Assembly (NCBI GenBank): GCA_029864165.1
Contig: JAOTTZ010000040.1
Coordinates: forward strand, 1-9,746
Direction of reading: 5' to 3'
Source: Burkholderiaceae bacterium
GTDB lineage: Bacteria; Pseudomonadota; Gammaproteobacteria; Burkholderiales; Burkholderiaceae_C
Length of the DNA: 9,746 nt
A program made the translations under genes and the position numbers. Every line of letters begins with the position of its first letter. The stretch's first letter is position 1. Below are positions 7,381-9,746 of this stretch, piece after piece. A model generated the notes under the pieces. It had not been told where the DNA came from, did not search any database, and saw only the letters and a program-made list of their open reading frames with translations.

Positions 7381-7426
7381 GCTATGCGGTACTTATAAAA
7401 CCTATGCGTTTGTGCCTGTAACTAGG
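7377..7426. mobile_element. Partial second copy of the MITE left arm
   Basis: These 50 bases match 6449-6498 of the full MITE with four substitutions and no gaps. The similarity stops on the left at about 7377, so the outer terminal repeat is lost. On the right it stops at a CTAG/G, exactly where the IS5-type sequence begins. The fragment directly abuts the 5' end of the Crp-family gene. Confidence 0.8.
7392..7397 (-). promoter_or_regulatory. Candidate -10 element in the MITE arm facing the Crp-family gene
   Basis: On the minus strand the MITE arm reads TATAAG, five of six bases of the sigma-70 -10 consensus. The -35 region is weak (TTACAG at 7416-7421, 18-bp spacer). A transcript from here would start about 5 nt before GTG 7380 and about 45 nt before GTG 7338, which favours a downstream start for the regulator. 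The base match is seen; promoter activity is inferred. Confidence 0.3.
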
Positions 7427-7434
7427 GCCTGTCA

Positions 7435-7676
7435 TCAATTGAGCCACATGGCCGCGGCTGCCAGATGAACGGAGCGAGGAAGTTACGCGCTGTCTTGTCG
7501 TATCGAGTCGCAATGCAGCGGTCTTGTTTAAGCTTGGCGAAGAAAGTTTCGATCAGATGGCGAGCCTTATACAAATGCCGGTTGTGGTCGCGCGGCTCGG
7601 TGCGCGTGCTGCGTGGTGGAACCACGACGGCCTTGCCCGCCTTAAGCAATGGCAATTGCCCGCACTCGGGGCGAAC
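7435..7676 (-). pseudogene. IS5-family transposase, C-terminal remnant with frameshift
   Basis: About 80 codons of the DDE transposase C-terminus remain: V-V-V-P-P-R-S, then [18 protein letters not shown], then [14 protein letters not shown]. The Glu of L-I-E should be the third catalytic residue of the DDE triad; both Asp residues are missing. After N-F-L-A the reading frame is broken near 7470-7477. In the neighbouring frame the family-typical end [12 protein letters not shown] and stop TGA (7435-7437) are still readable, so one base has been lost. The sequence right after the stop, ending at the CTAG near 7422-7426, is probably the IS terminus. The N-terminal two thirds are absent and replaced by dnaE2 sequence. 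Confidence 0.8.
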
Positions 7677-7811
7677 TAACAACTCAGCACGCTGTTTGTC
7701 GCGCTCTGCTTTCCACACAATGACCTTGACGACGCCAGTCTCGTCTTCGAGCGTCACAAAGACGGCCCCCTTAGCCGTGCTGGGCTGTTGGCGAGTGGCG
7801 ACGATGCGGCA
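7677..7811 (-). pseudogene. dnaE2: Error-prone DNA polymerase DnaE2 (ImuC), OB-fold fragment
   Basis: About 45 codons read [15 protein letters not shown], then [17 protein letters not shown], then R-D-K-Q-R-A-E-L-L. This is the hallmark of the C-terminal OB-fold of DnaE2, whose family reads G-(L/I)-V-T-x-R-Q-R-P-x-T-A-K-G and F-V-T-L-E-D-E-T-G. The intact protein exceeds 1000 residues and acts in SOS mutagenesis with ImuA and ImuB. Neither the polymerase core nor the true C-terminal end is present. The fragment runs in frame into the transposase remnant, giving a chimeric reading frame from ATG 7841 to about 7422. It is almost certainly non-functional. Confidence 0.75.
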
Positions 7812-7923
7812 ACGGTGCGAAAGAACGATGTGGAAGGTCACGCCTTCAGCATTCGTTGTTACGGAAGTCTCGATAGTAGTCGAAACTCCCGGAATGGTGG
7901 CGGTTCAGAAGCAAGGCTTGACC

Positions 7924-7968
7924 CTATGCATTCTATGCAATTCTTGGTTACTATGCAGTTCTTGGCAA
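7924..7968. repeat. Short tandem repeat, 18-bp unit
   Basis: The units ctatgcaattcttggtta (7933-7950) and ctatgcagttcttggcaa (7951-7968) differ at three of 18 positions. A half unit ctatgcatt (7924-7932) precedes them. There is no larger array and no spacer structure, so it is not CRISPR. It could be a slippage product or a small protein-binding repeat. Confidence 0.7.
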
Positions 7969-7988
7969 CACGTCCTTTGCATAACGGC

Positions 7989-8005
7989 TCTCACCTGAGG
8001 TGAGA
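7989..8005. promoter_or_regulatory. Perfect 17-bp palindrome, candidate operator
   Basis: TCTCACCTGAGGTGAGA has perfect 8-bp arms around one central base, the symmetry expected for a homodimeric HTH regulator or a recombination site. It lies about 335 bp before the HTH gene at 8341. No T-run follows it, so it is not a terminator. The binding protein is unknown. Confidence 0.4.
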
Positions 8006-8235
8006 AATCGGCGGACATCACTTGCAGACACCGCGAGATTGAGTCCGTCCATCCCAACCGACTTGAACGATAAAGTCGGGCTCTGCGGCATGGCTGACGG
8101 TGCGCTCACATCCACTCGATCGGGGGATTGCGCCGCCCACGGCGCGACGGCATGATGCATTGTGCCCGCGGTTGTCTTGGAGAAATGCCGCCCGGGGGTC
8201 TTTTCAAACACCGACTCGCGACAAGAACGAAGCGG

Positions 8236-8325
8236 ATGAAAAACACCGTCGTGCTGACTCTGTGCGTCTCGGCTGCCCTGCTCGCTCGCATCTGCTGGCA
8301 CGCCCACGGCGCTGCACGGTGCTAA
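8236..8325 (+). CDS. Possible 29-residue hydrophobic peptide
   Basis: ATG 8236 opens a short frame beginning M-K-N-T-V-V-L-T-L-C-V-S-A-A-L-L-A-R, a charged start plus a hydrophobic core like a signal peptide or small membrane peptide, ending with TAA at 8323-8325. The upstream purine-rich stretch (gaacgaagcgg) is a weak RBS. It could be a real small protein, the remnant start of an exported protein, or chance. It ends 15 bp before the HTH gene. Confidence 0.22.
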   Translation: MKNTVVLTLCVSAALLARICWHAHGAARC

Positions 8326-8340
8326 AGGGCCTTCTTCAAA

Positions 8341-8931
8341 ATGTCTAAGGCTTATTCCGCTCCTATTTCCGCGCTGTCGCGTCTTGCTCACGCCGAAGGC
8401 AGCGTTGAAGCCGTGGCCAACAAGGCGCGCGTAAGTGCGAAATATTTACGGCAGCTTTTGGCTGCCACCAAATCGCGCACCGGGCGCGTGCGTACTATGG
8501 GGGTGCGGGTACAAGAAAAACTAGACGCCGCGTTCCCGGGCTGGTGGCTGTTGCAGCCCATGGACGGGATAGCCATTGAAGAACGCCGCGGCATCAGCGT
8601 CGAAGAATGGACTCTTTTACTCGATTTGGAAGTGCTGCTGCCCGAAGAACGAAACAAGTTCGTTCGCGACATACACACTAGAGCCGAGACGTTTCGGGCC
8701 TATGCGCGTTCAATGGCGAACAAGGACAATCGTTCTTTCGTTCCGGTAGCTGCGCCCGAGCAACTGCGCGTTGATGACGCTGCTGCTTCACGGGTCAGTG
8801 GCCGGGATGCGCGGCGGCGACTGCGCGAGCGACGGCAACTGTTGTCGAGCATCTCGACCGGTCAAAGCCATGCCGACGATTCGCCGTGTCGGACGACAGC
8901 AAGCCGCTGTAACTTGCCACACAATGGCTAA
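8341..8931 (+). CDS. Putative helix-turn-helix (Cro/CI-like) DNA-binding protein
   Basis: A 196-residue protein. Residues about 8-45 have the spacing of a phage-repressor-type HTH: an E-G-S-V-E-A-V-A-N-K-A helix, a V-S turn and an A-K-Y-L-R-Q-L-L recognition helix. A G-V-R-V-Q-E-K-L-D-A-A helix follows at about 54-64, where Cro/CI-like proteins have the last helix of the domain. The middle (about 78-125) is helical and acidic (W-T-L-L-L-D-L-E-V-L-L-P-E-E-R), and an Arg-rich segment lies near 153-165. The last 20 or so residues are Ser/Cys/Thr-rich and may not be native. ATG 8341 has an AAAGGG about 10 nt upstream. A decayed copy of its N-terminus starts inside its last codons. A phage-like or mobile-element regulator is plausible; the target is unknown. 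Confidence 0.6.
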   Translation: MSKAYSAPISALSRLAHAEGSVEAVANKARVSAKYLRQLLAATKSRTGRVRTMGVRVQEKLDAAFPGWWLLQPMDGIAIEERRGISVEEWTLLLDLEVLLPEERNKFVRDIHTRAETFRAYARSMANKDNRSFVPVAAPEQLRVDDAAASRVSGRDARRRLRERRQLLSSISTGQSHADDSPCRTTASRCNLPHNG

Positions 8932-9145
8932 GGTTTATACAGCCCCCGTTACACCCCTAAGTGCATGGTTCGCGCCGAGGGCAGCATCGAGGCCGTCACC
9001 GACAAGACAGGCTACACCCCAGTCTATCTCGATCAGATATTGTGCCGCTGAAAAAGGAATGCAAAGGATCAGATCTAACGAACAGCGTTTATCTGACGCC
9101 ATGCAGCGCATCAGCTCCGTTCAACCTCGCCTCGGCGTAAGATAA
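8924..9145 (+). pseudogene. Frameshifted tandem copy of the HTH gene N-terminus
   Basis: From ATG 8924 the frame reads M-A-K-V-Y-T-A-P-V-T-P-L-S, matching M-S-K-A-Y-S-A-P-I-S-A-L-S of the preceding gene. Homology then jumps to the frame of ATG 8965: R-A-E-G-S-I-E-A-V-T-D-K, then V-Y-L-D-Q-I-L, matching H-A-E-G-S-V-E-A-V-A-N-K and K-Y-L-R-Q-L-L. One lost base between 8960 and 8965 explains the shift. A second shift near 9040 would restore weak similarity (C-A-A-E-K-G, then R-L-S-D-A), ending at TAA near 9145. Nothing corresponds to the parent's C-terminal two thirds. The first codons overlap the parent's stop by 8 nt. The copies are diverged, so the duplication is not very recent, or the copy came from a relative. 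Confidence 0.7.
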
Positions 9146-9224
9146 ACGCTATTCGATGGTCCGGCAAAAGTTATGCAGCACCCTGCCCGATGACATCTGG
9201 TTGCATTCGGCTTGGCTTATTGCC

Positions 9225-9231
9225 GAGGAGG
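9225..9231 (+). promoter_or_regulatory. Ribosome binding site of the CheB-type gene
   Basis: GAGGAGG lies 10 nt before ATG 9242 and supports that start. The last bases of the flanking stretch cggcttggcttattgccg can form a small hairpin just upstream. The rest of 9146-9241 holds nothing recognisable. Confidence 0.65.
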
Positions 9232-9241
9232 CCCTTGAAAA

Positions 9242-9746
9242 ATGAGCAATCCTGAGAGAGCTTTTCCTGTGGTCTGCGTCGGTGGCTCCGCTGGGGGACT
9301 GGACGCATACACCCGGTTGCTCCGGCATCTGCCGGCCGATATGGGCGTCGCCATTGTCGTCGTCAATCATGTGAAGATATTCGCGACGCAACTACACGAA
9401 ATTCTCCCTCGCTTCACTGGAATGCCAGTCGAACTGATCACGGAGAAGCTATTCATCCAGCCGGACCGCGTATTCATCATCCCGGAACAGCGCGACCTGC
9501 ACGTCTTCAATGGGGAGTTCCGTCTAAAGTCGTTATCGAAGCCCAGAGGATGGCCCGACGTGATAACGATCTTTCTCCGGTCCCTGACAAAACACTGGGA
9601 CGGGAAGCTGATCGCGGTCATTGTCTCCGGCTATGACGGGGATGGAGCAGCCGCGCTATGCGGCATCAAGGAGGCGGGGGGCACCACGATTGCGCAAAAG
9701 CTTGACACAGCCGCCCACCCGGACATGCCCGAAAGCGCCATAGCAA
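9242..9746 (+). CDS. Stand-alone CheB-type methylesterase domain protein (3' end beyond window)
   Basis: 168 codons are visible and the frame is open at the window edge. The whole visible protein is a CheB C-terminal domain: G-G-S-A-G-G with the nucleophile S16, V-V-N-H with H43, and S-G-Y-D-G-D-G-A with D134 in the catalytic Asp position. A later G-G-T-T-I-A-Q and D-M-P-E-S-A-I are also family marks. CheB hydrolyses glutamyl methyl esters on chemoreceptors. Here the N-terminal receiver domain is absent, since the start with its strong RBS is only about 8 residues before the first strand. So it cannot be switched on by CheA in the usual way. Perhaps 25-30 residues lie beyond the window. No cheR, mcp or che genes are seen here. 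It may belong to a hybrid or stress-linked CheB group rather than classical chemotaxis. Confidence 0.85.
   Translation, partial: MSNPERAFPVVCVGGSAGGLDAYTRLLRHLPADMGVAIVVVNHVKIFATQLHEILPRFTGMPVELITEKLFIQPDRVFIIPEQRDLHVFNGEFRLKSLSKPRGWPDVITIFLRSLTKHWDGKLIAVIVSGYDGDGAAALCGIKEAGGTTIAQKLDTAAHPDMPESAIA

Larger units (their letters stand above)
7842..8340. other. About 500 bp with no recognisable gene
   Basis: Open frames here show no family resemblance. The longest is on the minus strand (7951-8391), is Ser/Pro/Ala-rich, and overlaps the start of the HTH gene; I treat it as chance. Visible structures are an 18-bp tandem repeat (7924-7968), a perfect 17-bp palindrome (7989-8005) and a possible 29-residue hydrophobic peptide (8236-8325). 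The position between a transposase/dnaE2 scar and a decayed duplicate suggests debris from rearrangement. Confidence 0.5.

Noticed and set aside
6439..7426. Composite transposon carrying the Crp-family gene between two MITE copies
   Set aside because: The right-hand copy is only a partial left arm with a lost terminus, and no target duplication is visible, so mobilisation as a unit is not supported.
7924..7968. CRISPR-like short repeats
   Set aside because: The units are adjacent without spacers, only 18 bp long and fewer than three complete copies.
7465..7998. Plus-strand frame of 177 codons across the transposase/dnaE2 scar
   Set aside because: The opposite strand shows recognisable transposase and DnaE2 motifs. 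The + frame is Ser/Thr/Cys-rich and matches nothing.
7951..8391. Minus-strand frame of 146 codons
   Set aside because: It has no recognisable domain, overlaps the start of the HTH gene and lies in degraded DNA; kept only as a remote possibility.

Overview
The window looks like a chromosomal piece of a GC-rich Betaproteobacterium, probably Burkholderiales. This is an inference from the style of the GpsA C-terminus, the Crp-family regulator ending in LPARW, the DnaE2 remnant and the IS5-type transposase. No rRNA, tRNA or CRISPR array is visible.

Left part (1-5712) is one tightly packed + strand unit. The 3' end of gpsA (glycerol-3-phosphate dehydrogenase) overlaps a TTG-started CHASE2 class III nucleotide cyclase (161-2341). 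That gene overlaps by ATGA a 1124-residue exported protein with FecR, TPR and outer-membrane-barrel regions (2338-5712). The pair has the layout of a trans-envelope signalling module: an outer-membrane barrel, periplasmic FecR/TPR domains, a periplasmic CHASE2 sensor and a cytoplasmic cyclase. Two charged residues in the cyclase purine pocket appear changed from the usual pattern (D530 and R607).

Middle part (5713-7440) has a small cysteine-rich secreted protein of unknown function (5907-6404), then a 161-bp hairpin MITE (6439-6599), then a minus-strand Crp/Fnr-family regulator (6679-7380). The 5' end of that regulator abuts a second, partial copy of the MITE arm (7377-7426).

Right part (7426-9240) is a scrapyard of mobile and decayed DNA. 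An IS5-family transposase C-terminus, itself frameshifted, begins exactly at the CTAG where the MITE copy stops. It is fused in frame to an OB-fold fragment of the error-prone polymerase DnaE2. About 500 bp without a recognisable gene follows, carrying an 18-bp tandem repeat and a perfect 17-bp palindrome. Next come a helix-turn-helix (HTH) protein (8341-8931) and a frameshifted tandem copy of its N-terminus (8924-9145). The window ends in a stand-alone CheB-type methylesterase domain (from 9242), cut by the window edge.

The most promising material is the CHASE2 cyclase / FecR-TPR-barrel pair with its unusual cyclase pocket, and the nested MITE/IS/dnaE2 rearrangement that has replaced the upstream region of the Crp-family gene.
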